Source: Theobroma cacao (taxonomy: Eukaryota; Streptophyta; Magnoliopsida; Malvales; Malvaceae). Taken from it: a stretch of 64,000 nt of DNA. Where the stretch lies: contig NC_030854.1 in assembly GCF_000208745.1 (NCBI RefSeq), positions 33,729,817 through 33,793,816 of the forward strand. The letters run 5' to 3'. This document shows, piece after piece, positions 45,501 to 57,027 of this stretch. The position numbers were made by a program, and so were the translations under genes. Numbering within the stretch: the first letter of the stretch is position 1; each line of letters begins with the position of its first letter. The notes beneath the pieces were generated by a model. It was not told where the DNA came from and made no database searches. It worked only from the letters and a program-made list of their open reading frames with translations.

Positions 45501-46335
45501 TTCCAAAAAGCAATTAGATGTTGTAAACATGCCAAAATTTGTTGCTCCACAGTCTATTGTCTTTGTTCTTTATTCTCTCCCTAGTCTTAGGGATACTTAT
45601 TTAAGGTCCTCCTATCAAGAAATGAAAGACAAGGATTTGCTTCAGATGTTGTAACATGTAGTCCTTTTGCTTTTCTACAGCTCATCGAATTTGGCATGAT
45701 ATATGCATTAAGTGGCTTATTTGAACTTCAATGAGAATTAAGAAACCTATGATCTGTTTGTCTGTCATACAACCTTTTTTTTTTTTGGGTTTCGGTGGTT
45801 CCTTTTTGTCTCACCTTCACTATCTATGAACTTGGATATGCTCATTGTTTACATAGTGTTCATATGATTTTAATGGATTGAAACTTTGTGGCAGATAGTG
45901 AAGCCATTCCTTGAGCCTAAGACATACAAGAAAGTGAAATTTGTCTATTCTGATGATCCAAAGAGCCAGAAAATTATTGAAGAAGTTTTTGATTTGGATA
46001 AGCTTGATGTTGCATTTGGTGGGAGAAACACTGCTGGATTTGATTATCAAGCATATGCCCAACAGATGAAGGAGGATGACATTAAAAAGTCAAATGTCCT
46101 GGACTCTAGTTGTACATCACCACCTTATCCATCATCAGTTCTGTCCAAATCACATCAGTTAGAGTCACTGGACTTAGACCACTATTCTAATGCTTCAGAT
46201 AAAGTTGGATTATTATCTGGTGATGAAGCAACTCCTTCAAATTTGGAGCATATTGATGAGAAGACACGAAAGCTGTCACTCGGATGCAAAGATGTTGCAG
46301 TGGGTGAAGCAGCAATAGCAAAACAAGTACAATAA
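42520..46335 (+). CDS. Sec14-like CRAL-TRIO lipid-binding/transfer protein
   Basis: Five coding exons join in phase: 42520-42588, 44067-44243, 44742-44840, 44939-45181, 45895-46335, giving 342 aa starting MSLHQLKGSAKDK. A CRAL-TRIO N-terminal helical segment (about residues 30-75: SRYLRARNWSTKKASKMLKE, then WR) precedes the lipid-binding fold (about 80-245). Fold landmarks are GRPVLVMRPGFQ, VWLVDFQRWGM, HILQNHYPERLG, YNPPKIFESFW and PFLEPKTYKKVKF. Such proteins carry or present phosphoinositides and other lipids at membranes. There is no signal peptide or membrane segment, so it is cytosolic. The Ser-rich tail (about 250-342) is low-complexity, and no GOLD or nodulin domain is attached. The start is the first ATG of the exon that continues into the domain; two upstream ORFs lie in the leader. 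Confidence 0.92.
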
Positions 46336-49300
46336 GCAAAGTTGGCATGGACGTAATCCGGAATTCTAGTTAAAATCATTCTTCTTTCAAATTTTGAGCA
46401 GTCAAATATCTAATGCAGATGGTTGCCTGGATTCAATCTTTTATGCATCCAACTGACTAATTGCATTAGACAGCTCAAGCTTTCATAGTTACAGACAAAC
46501 CTCAGCTGTGAAGGAAAATAGACTTTCACACCAATATCAACTGATTTCTCCAATGCAAGATTATTTTGTTTTGATGGGAATGACTCATGGATGCAGCCTT
46601 ATCTTCCATTTTTTTCCCTTCCTCTTAGTAGTATTGAACAGAAGAGTCATCATGCAGACTAAGAGTAGACTTCAGTGTTTGAAATTTCAAGTGCTTCTAG
46701 ACAAGAAAATGACAATCAGAGGTAGCAAAAGTTTTTCTAAAGCTTGCTGACAAGCCAAAAGATCTCAAAGCAATATGTACTATAATTTGCATTTTGGAAG
46801 AAAATGAACTCAAGAAAAGTTCTGCTAGAAAGTAGAAACAAAAAATAGGTCCCCCATTTATCTTTCTGTGCTTCTTTTGCACATGGCAGGTGCCCTTCTC
46901 TGCCCCATTTTTTTGTCATATTAGAAAAAAAAAAAAAAGAAAACCCAAAGTTTAAGTAAAGTTTGCAAGTGATGAGACTATAAAGTAAAAAGTTTATCAA
47001 CTCCCTTGAGTATGTAATGCAAGGCCATTTTCTTCCTTTTTTTGTTCTAAGAGATATTTCAGTGTTACTACTTACAACTTCATTTAGTTTTTTTTTTTTT
47101 TTAAAAGTACAACTTCATTTAGTTTTAGAACCTGTTCTATCTTCTATGATAAGAATGTGAGTTTAGGTGGGTGATACATGCATATTTTGTAAACTAAATG
47201 AGCCAAAAGTTGTTGGTAAAGTATAATAATCGAAGCATTAAATAAAAATGATACTCTAAACCTATACGAATCCGATATAAATATTAAAAATCTTACCGAA
47301 TTCATCTCATTATCAAATATAGAGTACCTAAACCCTATATTATCAAATTAAATAAAACTTAATTTTCTTTGCACTTTCCCTCCATCAACCAAGACTTATG
47401 CATATTTCTTTATCTTCACTTTTGCTTTAAAAAGTCTTTGAATCTTGCTTGATGTTCAATTGAATTAATTAATAGTAACATTCACAACAAAAAAAAAAAG
47501 ATTTTAAATTATATGTGAAACCAAAGGTAATATTTTTCAAATTAGTTCATTTAATTCCACCATAAATCATGTCCCATTCCACCTTGTCTTCATCCTTAAG
47601 CTATTTTTAGTTAGTTAATTGATTCTTACCAAATCTCACAAATAAATTCCATAACCCATGTGTTCAAGGTAACTACTAATTTGCAGTCACAATGATGTAG
47701 GACCTGAATTGACTCCTTCCATTTGTATAATTAAACAAGTAAATTAAGTCTTTTTCTTTTCTTTTCTACTTAACCAATCAAGAAATCAACATTAAATTTT
47801 GTCACTGTATTTTTTTTAAATTTGTTCATTTTTGAACATAAAATAAAGAAATTGATGAAAATTTACCACTTTCATTTAATATTATATTTTATGAAAATAG
47901 TATGAGATTATGATCAAGTCATGTGATCATTACCACTAATCACTTAGATTTATTTCATTAATTTAATACCATTTCTTGATCTTAATTGACAAATTAAATA
48001 ACTGAAGCATTTACATGGAATATAATTTTTAATATATATATGATTGAGCAATCAATCAAGAGTTTCAAGGGATTGTATAAATTATTATTTATTTTAAGTT
48101 TTGAAAAATATCCTGTGTGATATCACAGAGAAGACTTCTTCAAAAGAGCTCATTCAATTTCCACCTCCCAACCATATGGTATCATTTAGATACTTATCCA
48201 AATACTGAAACTCATAATTAAATTGATTCATTTTGATTCTATGAGATTTTCAAATATTTGGAAACATTTGATTTTCTGAATTTGAAATCAAATTTTTATT
48301 TTGAAGATTACGTTAAATATCTAGTTAAAAAAATTTAAATAAATTATCGCATCTAATTAAATTTTTAAATGTTTATTTTGGATTAAACAAATCTTTATAA
48401 TTAATGGTTGATATAAAACTGACGTAAAAGGTAAAAATGTCACGTGACCATATCATCATGTCATATAAATATATCACCTTAGCACAATGTGATATAAAAA
48501 TAGTAAGTGATGTTTTGACTAATGACAGTTAGTAAACCGTAATTATAAAAACTTATTTGACTCAAAATAAAATATAAAATAAATTAAATATAAATAAAAA
48601 ATAAAAATTTATATCACTTTTCATAAATAATTCAAAAATTTTTGTAAGTATTATCTCAAAATTTTTTTGAGCATGTCCATGTTACTTCGAGAAAAATTAT
48701 TTTATTTGAAAATTAAAAATCAACTTAACTTATTGAATACATCTATTATTAAATTAAATGTTTAAATAAAATTTTTTTTAAAAAAAGAAGAGTACAAGCT
48801 TTCCCCCAAAAACTGCTTCACAAACAATAAATCTATGGGAACAGAGGTCCAAACAGGCAAACTTTGTGAAGAAAGCAAGCAAAGAATAAAATTCTCTTTA
48901 CCAGATGTAGTAATCATCATGGCACAATCCACACTGCATTAGAATAATTCATTTGGTCTAGTTTATACTTTAATAAGGCCGGTGTTGCTAATAAAATACC
49001 AGTATAGTATTTCTTTCTTAATGTGGTCACCAGCTATAAAATATGTTAATACAAGATAAATATAATATAATAATAATAATAACACTTTCATTCTTAGTCA
49101 TATGCTGAAGAAATCATCATTAACAGATCTCCAATCAATGGCCAAAGTTAGTAGTATTTACATAACAACTTAGACCAATAAATCATGATTAACAGGTAAC
49201 CTTACATCATTTATTGGAAGGATAAGCCACCTTCAACCCTTTATTTTTCCTTTTAAATTCAAAGCTAAACCATATTGGAATTTGGACTCTGATCTAATTA

Positions 49301-50096
49301 AAAATTCATGATAATTAATTAAAATGAGAGAAAAAAAAAGGGGAAAGTAGTAACAAGAAAAAGGAACATAAGAAAAACAAAAGCAGAATATAATGGGAAC
49401 TTTCTTCCCTTCTTTTTCAATCTTCCTCTTTCTTTCTCTTGCTTTTGTGCCACCCCATTTCCTCTATCTCTCTCTCTCTCTTAAAGCAGAAGAATTGAAT
49501 TGAGAAAAGAAGCAAACCCATTACAACTTCACAGCTGTTGCTAAGCCAAAAAAGTAAGCAAAAAGAAGGAGGAACAACAGAGCAGAAAAGAGAAAAACAG
49601 AGGATTCCATTTTTGATCTCTCTTTTTTTTTCTTTTTAATTTTTGATCTCTGTGTATTTAACCCATTTTCAGAATTCCCTTCAGTTTTAATTTCCCAAGC
49701 TTCAAAGGCATCCAGGTTTCTGGACATTTCCAGGTATTGTTGAGTTTTTGATCTCTTGCTTGAAAGCTTTAAATTTTATGTGATAGGAAAATTTTCAGCT
49801 TTGCTTAAAAAATTCCTTCTTTTAATGTAAATTTCCTTCCTTTTTTGTTTATTTAGCAATTTCATCACTCAAAAACTCTTAATTTTTTCTTTTCAGGTGT
49901 TGGGTTCTCTTCATTTGGTTGCTCTCTGTTTTATTTAATTATACTTCTAAGGTGAGTTTACACTAAAATTTTGTGATAAATTTGTTTCCTTTGGATCCAA
50001 TTAATTGTTTTGTTTATAATTGGTTTCTTTTTTTTTTTTATTGAAACAGATTGCAAAATTGAGAAGAAATAAATTTATATATATATAGAGAGGGAG
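46336..50096. other. Intergenic: Sec14 3'UTR, repeats, then promoter and spliced 5'UTR of the next gene
   Basis: The first few hundred bases are the likely Sec14-like 3'UTR. From about 47,000 to 49,300 the DNA is A+T-rich and includes MITE copy C (48325-48655). A CT repeat sits near 49461-49482. Leader exons of the 50097 gene are inferred from splice signals: one ending at 49733 (CAG|gtattg), one at 49897-49951, and one from 50050 into the ATG. No other gene is visible. Confidence 0.45.
48325..48655. repeat. Fold-back MITE-like repeat, copy C
   Basis: This copy shares with copies A and B a TTTTGACTAATGACAGTTAGT block, a TTATTTGACTCAAAATAAAA block and a core rich in GTGAC/GTCAC words. The left arm (AAATGTTTATTTTGGATTAAAC) is a weaker inverted match to the right arm. 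It is more degenerate, so its ends are approximate. Confidence 0.5.
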
Positions 50097-53000
50097 ATGG
50101 GGCTTGAGAGATTGGAATTTGGAGTTATTGTTAGGAAACTTATGGTGAAATCAGTTAAAACATGTTATAGATCGGTTCGGAATCATCCATTTTTGGTTGG
50201 TTTGGTTTGCTTTTTGATATTTTTGTATAGATCATTTCCTTTGTTGTTTTCTGTTTTGGTTACTGCATCTCCTGTTTTGGTTTGCACTGCTGTTTTGCTT
50301 GGTACGCTTTTGAGTTTCGGGTCACCAAACATACCTGAAATCGATGAAAAGGAAGAAGAAGAGAAAGTTAGTCATGAGGTTTCATCATTGAAAACTAAGG
50401 TTACTGAGGATGATACGGTTGTTGAGAGAGATGTTGGTGATGATCATTTTGTTGTAGAAAGACATGTAGGGAAGAGGTGGGATATAGTAGAGAATGCGGA
50501 TGAGAAAGTTAGTTTGGTTGATAATGAGGTCAGTGAAGTTGAGGAGGATGATGGTTCTGTTCGTTATAAGCCATTGGTTGATGAGGATTTGGATTCTAGG
50601 GATATTCATTGTGAGAATGGGGTGGTTGATGAAGTGGAGGGAACAATGAATGATACATTGGTGAAGAAGAAGAGAGAAATTCAGGAGGAGATTCTAGGAA
50701 GTGAAGGTGTGTTGAGTGCAGGGAAGGCTGCAGAGGATGGACATCTTTTGGCAGATGAAGTAGGAGATAGAAATCTTAATGTGGCGAATGGTAAACTCGC
50801 AGCAGATTTCAGTGATATACTGAGGGGTGATGAATTGGATGCTTCTCTGGTGTCATCTTGGAAGCGTGTTGGGGATGATGAGGACGGTGATGATCGTGAT
50901 GATGATGATGATGAATCTATGGACTCTGGTTCCGATGGTGCTGAGAGTTCCTCTCCTGATGCTTCTATGGCAGATATAATTCCAATGCTTGATGAATTGC
51001 ATCCGCTTTTGGGCTCAGAAGCTCCGCAGCCTGCTCAGATGTCTCATGATGGTTCTGATGCTGCCTCAGAGAGCTCTCATGGTAGTAGTAATGATGAAAG
51101 TGTTGAGTCAGATGAGTCAGAAAACCAGGGAGAAGAAGATAATGATGATGAGGAGGAGGAGGATGAGGATGAGGAAGAAGGAGCAAAGGGAGATAAAGAG
51201 GATGAGAGTAAATCTGCAATTAAATGGACAGAGGATGATCAGAAGAATCTCATGGATTTGGGGACTTCTGAGCTTGAAAGAAACCAACGATTGGAGAATC
51301 TTATTGCAAGGAGAAGAGCCCGTAAAAACATGAGATTGATGGCAGAGAAGAATCTAATAGACTTAGATAGTGCTGATATTCCCTTAAACATCGCACCAAT
51401 TTCTACAACAAGACGTAACCCATTTGATCTTCCTTATGATGCCCATGATGACCTAGGGTTACCTCCTATTCCTGGGTCAGCTCCATCCATTTTGCAGCCA
51501 AGAAGAAACCCGTTTGATCTTCCTTATGACTCGAGCGAGGAAAAACCTGATCTTAAAGGAGACAGTTTTCAAGAAGAGTTTTCAGGTTTTAATCAAAGGG
51601 AAACAGTTTCCCAAAGGGAAGCCTTCTTTCGACGACACGAAAGCTTCAATGTGGGACCATCATCTTTGGGTGTTCCTCGGCAAGAGCTTAAGTGGAAACC
51701 TTATTTTGTGCCAGAGCGGTTAGTGACAGAAGGAGCTAGCCCTTCCTCATTCCAGAGGCAGTCAAGTGAAGTTAGTGAGTCGAAGTTGAGTTCTGTTCCT
51801 GATACTGAATCAGTGAGTTCTATTGTGGATGAGGAGGACAACAAGCCAAATGAGCAAGATGTTTCTCAAGAAACTGAACTGATCTTGAATGGAGATCATG
51901 CTTCTGTCCGTGATGAACAAGAGAGCCAATCATCTGCGGATGTTGATGAAGCTGAGGATAGAGATGTTCACCATGATGTGGTTGAGATCACATTGGGAGA
52001 TGGAGAAAGTCAGCTGGAAATGGAATCAAGTTTGTCTGAAGCTGGAGCAACTACTAATGTGGAACTCAATGCAAACGAAATTTATCCAAGAACAGAGCCG
52101 GTTGAGGAGGATCACAGCAGTAGAGCAAGTTTGTCATCATTATCAGAAATAGATGAAAAGATATCCGATGTCAAAAGAGAAGGATCTGCAGGTTTTGAAC
52201 TCACGGATCATGACATTAAAGAATCTGGCATTTCTACACAACCTTCATTTGAGGAGTCAGAGCTCCATTTTACAAGTAGGGTGGTGGATGATATTCAACA
52301 TAGGGAGCCTGTTTATGATTCAAGTCCTTCATCAGTTGAGAAGCTCCTCTCCTTTGTGTCAGTCTCATCTGACACACAAGCTGAGATATCTGAAATAGGT
52401 TCACCCTCAATGTTGGTTGAGCCTACTGATAAGGAACTTGAGGGGCATGGTGAAACAACTGAGCGGGGCGCTTCTAGTTTTGAAGAGATGCATGCAGCAT
52501 CCTCAAATTTGCTTATTGAAAATGAACCAAGGTCAAGGGATCTGCCAGAGATTAGTGAGCATGATGTTACGCATGCTGGTTCATCAGGGGTTTCTTCTGC
52601 TTCTGCTGATCATAATGTATCAATGGTGGCTGAACCTGTGGTCGAGGTCGAACACGTTTCAACAGGTGCAGGGTCATCATCTTTGGACGAGGGATTGCTG
52701 GAGGATGTCCTAGTTAAGGAAGAAAGCTTTAATCAGAATCAAGTGGAGTTATCAAGCCTTGGTGCTGAGACAACTCTTGGGGTTGACCAAGGTATTAATG
52801 AGGTGTTGGATTCTTCACCAGAGGAACAACTGCATCCAATGCACCCTTACGAATCTTCAGAGGCCGAACCTGTAGATCATCATGCAGTTGATAAAGAAGA
52901 CACTCAGCTTGAGCAAGATGAAATTCATTCATCAAGTTCATCAGAGGATAACTTAGTAGAGGGCACTGTTATGCCTAAGGAAGAAATCAACCAGACTGAA

Positions 53001-55106
53001 TGTGATCAAATGTATTCATCAAACGCTGATGCAAGTCTTGATGTTGATGGCGACCATGACAAGGGCGAGGAGTTGTCTTCCTCAGCTTTAAGTTGCCAGC
53101 ATATGCCTTCCAATGATGTAAGTTCATCCACACCAGAGGAATCATCAGGTCATGAAGTGGTGGCTCCAGTAGTTCACTCTTCAGAGGCTGATGTCATAGA
53201 GGAGGATAAAAAGGATCCTGAAATGGATCAAGTTCAATCATTATGTTCTGGTTCTAAGATTGATACTGGTCTCGACCTTGATATGGATGTGGAGGAAATT
53301 CCTTCAGGCTCTAGTTATCAAGACGTGCCTTCTAGAGAAAACTCTTCACCAGAAGCGGAGAAGCAGCTGTCTTGGTCTGATAAATCTTCAGATGAACCAC
53401 CCATTGATGTCCACGATAAGCTTGAGGTATGTCATGCAAGTATTTCTTCTATTTGTTTGGATTTCTTCCCCTGGATGAATTGCCATACTTCTTTGAAGAG
53501 CAAACTTATTATTTCTTTTGCAAAATTTTTCTTCAATAATTTATTTCATTTATTAAATGCCAGTGCTTATTTTGGCCTCTTTAAACAAAGTTCTCCCTGT
53601 TATGAATATATTTGGGAGCTTACAGTTCAATAGAAGTATAATGATAATTTATCTTGTTTTGTTTTGTTCGATGTTTCTTTATTTCCTTTCCTTTTCCTTC
53701 TTTATCTACAACAGAATTTTCCTTCCTCTTTAGTGTTAGATGTACCAGCACCAGAAATGAGTCAAGTTGATAGCAATGAAATTTATTTTTGTGTTGAATA
53801 ATGATGTCGAAATAGCTAACTAAACATAGATTATGTGATACTCATTATTTACAGCTATTAAGATTTCATTGGGCTGGGTGATTGAATTACCCGATATGAA
53901 ATGTTCTTATTGTTTGGTTAAATTCTGTGGTATTTAAGCAATTTTCCTGCATTATATATTAGTATTTCCTTGGATCTAGCTGTTTTATCAGGAGTTGAAT
54001 TTGTTTGCTTCTGTTACTTTCACATGCATCCCTTTTATATATCTGCTAGTGCGCTTGATAGACATGGCACTACTGTTCCTTGCATTTCACACAATGTATC
54101 CTTCTGAAGAATACATCCTAAATAATTTAAATTGGTGATATCGAAACTGGCTTTGGCCACTCTGATTCAGGAACAATCGATCTTTGCAACTGAGTCTAGA
54201 GGGGGAGTAGACATTGTCAACGATGATGTAAATGTACATGAAGTTCATGATTCGAAGGACATCCTATCAACAAATTTCTCTTCCATAACTTCAGAGCCGA
54301 CTTCTTTTCCTGTTGAAAGTCCTGAACATACGTTGCCAATCAATCGAGAAGATTTGAAATACAAGATCCTAAACGAAATTGAAAGTGAGGGCCCCAAAGA
54401 GGCATCAGAACACTTTAATTATGCAGCAGAAGTATATGCCACTCATGTTGATGATGAAAATATCAGTGAAGAGGTTGATGAGATTAAAGAGATTGATGAA
54501 GGAATACTTTCAGAATTGGATACAGTTGGGGACTTTAATGTCAAGGAAATTGGTTTACCAGAGTTATCTCATGTTGGCTATGGTGAATCTGCCATGTTAC
54601 CAGAAGATATAAAGACTGAGACCAATGTGGAGCTGCCTGTTCTTGAAGCCAGATCAGTGGAAGATATTGATTTGGCTTTTAAGCAACTTCATGATGGAGT
54701 AGATGTTGTGAAAGTCATTCTTCCAAGTATGATTGATAATCAGCAGGATCCCGCAGATACCAATTCAAAGTTACCTGTTGTCGATGCAAGATCTCTGGAG
54801 GATATACACAGTGCTTTACAACAAGTCCCAGAATCTAATCCAACTGAGCTGCCACACTCATTGGACTTAGGGAATGGATCATCAGAAGTAGAGGGGCATG
54901 ATGTGGTTTCTACTAAAGAGATTGAAGTTAGCAATGTAGTATCTGGTATTCAAGAAAGCAGTGATAGTGCTGCTGGTGAAGCAAAAAATGAATATGAAGA
55001 AGCCTCTGAAAAATCAAGTCTGAGCATATCCGACCATAAAGGTAAGAAGGCAAAATCTCATGACTCAAGTTCTAGTTCCAGCTCAAGCTCCAGTGATTCT
55101 GAATGA
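50097..55106 (+). CDS. Large acidic membrane-anchored protein of unknown function (At5g17910-like)
   Basis: Two coding exons, 50097-53426 and 54171-55106, join in phase (GAG|gtatgt ... attcag|GAA) for 1421 aa. Reading past the donor adds only about 69 residues before a stop, so splicing is the better model. Two hydrophobic segments lie near residues 30-48 and 52-76. The rest is hydrophilic, Ser/Glu/Asp-rich and probably disordered. An acidic tract falls near 340-375. Two copies of RRNPFDLPYD lie near 438 and 469, separated by LGLPPIPGSAPS. The protein ends in a poly-Ser tail (SSSSSSSSSSDSE). It resembles the plant family of At5g17910, At1g07330 and At2g29620, loosely labelled cardiomyopathy-associated; the function is unknown. 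The N-terminal pair suggests an endomembrane anchor with a long cytosolic tail. Start chosen at the first ATG after the leader intron. Confidence 0.88.
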
Positions 55107-57027
55107 CAGCAATGAAACATAGTCCAGAAAGAAAGTAAAGTAGAGAGTTTGGCTGTTTGAGTTTTCTTCTATGGTTCTTTTTCTCCCCCTCCTTTGCAGA
55201 GTTGAGTTTTTGGGTTTTCTAGTTTGGTTACCATCATGTTTTTGATTAATGGTAGTCACGTTCTGTTGAGTTTTTGATTGATTGATTTGATTTCTTCAAG
55301 AATGACCTTTGGTTTGATTTCTTGAAGTTTGATTTCATTTTTTTCTTCTTTTTTGGTTTTTTCTGCCTTTCAAGTGAGGCAATTTGAAGTTTTCGATTGA
55401 TTTTTGTCCTTGAATATTTTGTAAATTATATTTTGGTTGTAGAAGAGATGAAGTGTTCAATTCTAATATATTTGTGCATTTGTTTTCACATATTTTTCCA
55501 TATTTCTCCTTATAAATGTATATGTATCGTTTTTGTTTCGTGATTTATATCACACCCGGAGGGAGCGAGATGATCCTGGTCTTACCCTCTACTAGGCCAG
55601 TCTCTCAGGAAAAAGTTCAATTACCTGCAGATTGTTCATGTAGGTCCCCTAACTCTTATAATCAGCATCAAAGAAAGTTGTCATGGTCTTATGAATATCT
55701 TAGAGGTTTTGGTCATCAGTCTCGCAATGGAAAGAATCAATCCACATGTTTCCTTTTTGCGTTAGAAAATACATGTCAAGCTGTCTACCAAAGGTTGCAA
55801 TGAGTAGAGAGACGTGCCTGCCTGTCTAAGCATGTTTGTTTTGGTTAAGAACAGGAAAAAGAAAATGAACTCATTCTGGTCTGGACTTTGGACTCTGGAA
55901 AGTGGAAAACATGGGATCAGGCTGGCAGCTTTTCCAGCTCAAAATTCAGTTTGCCCGTTTGTTGAGAGGAATATGTGATCTGTGTGCTTCTTCTAAGATT
56001 TGGTAAAGGAATCTTTTGAGAATATCTATGATCTTCTATCTTTTCAGCAAAGCAAAGATCTATCTTGTCTCCCCATCCTAAGATTTGGTCTCTCTACTTA
56101 TTTCTTAAGAAATGGATTTTTCTTTTCTGATGAACAAGATTCATGCCAGCTAGACTGCTCCAAGCCTCAAAGCTTATGAAGCTTACAATCTGATAGTGTC
56201 AACATGACCTCTTACTGTGGACATGAACAAAACTAATTGCTTAAGTTTTGAGCTTTACCGGCAAAAAGAGAACCCAAAAAAGTAAATATGAAGCTGACTG
56301 CTTCAGCACTCACAAAGCAATAGGAAAGGCACCAGAGTTGAATAAAGTGTTATGCAAAGGTTTGTTGCACATCTTTTTGGTACAACAGCCGACTTCGGCT
56401 GCTAATATTTGGGGGTCACTTTCCATTCTCCAGGGTCGGCAGCCAACTTTACTTCTTTTATCTTTAGAGATTGGAAATGCTTGGAATTCAGAGTCTTACG
56501 TAATTTTTTATGTGACTAACAATATTTTTTTATTAGAAAAAAAGAATCAAATGAATCACTGTAAGCAATAGAACAGTGCTATTTCGGCCGGTTTATCTAT
56601 AACTCATACTCCAAAGCAGAGCCCATTCACATCATGCACGTGAATTCATTCAATATACTTAAATCAATTTCCTTCACCTCGATGACAAATATTTTACAAT
56701 TTTTTTATCAGATTTTGGGTTTGAAACTCTGGGAGAGAGGTGGTTTTATCAACGACATCGGAAAGGGATCTAATTAGGTACAGGTAACCTGAGAACCAAA
56801 TGCTCTTCATGTTGGGAGAGAGAGAGAGTAGAGTTCATCTATGAAAGGAAGAATTGCAATTGAGATTGTCAACAGTCAACAACATGCATGCTAAGATGAA
56901 TTCTAGCTCGTTCTTGAGAACATGTTAGATAATTGGCATACATGATTGGGTGATAATTATACATGATTCTATAGATAATTGGCATAAAACAAGAAAGAGA
57001 AAAGAAACAAACTAAGACTGCACAGTC
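55107..57027. other. Intergenic: 3'UTRs of two convergent genes
   Basis: About 400 bp after 55106 is T-rich and fits a 3'UTR. The left side of 57028 should hold the 3'UTR of the minus-strand COMM gene. Open frames at 55516-55803 and 56248-56571 have no recognisable domain and no splice context. No gene or clear repeat was seen. Confidence 0.4.

Noticed and set aside
50965..51333. Long open frames on both strands over the acidic tract
   Set aside because: They are shadows of the GAT/GAG-rich coding repeat: His/Pro-rich or Met/Arg-rich low-complexity frames with no start context.
53427..53633. Read-through of the acidic-protein exon past 53426 with a C-terminal hydrophobic stretch
   Set aside because: A strong donor (GAG|gtatgt) precedes it, the composition changes to intron-like, and the downstream exon (54171) continues the acidic protein in phase and ends naturally. 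It could still be an intron-retention isoform.
55516..56571. Two plus-strand open frames of about 100 codons
   Set aside because: No recognisable motif, composition like surrounding non-coding DNA, and no promoter or splice signals.
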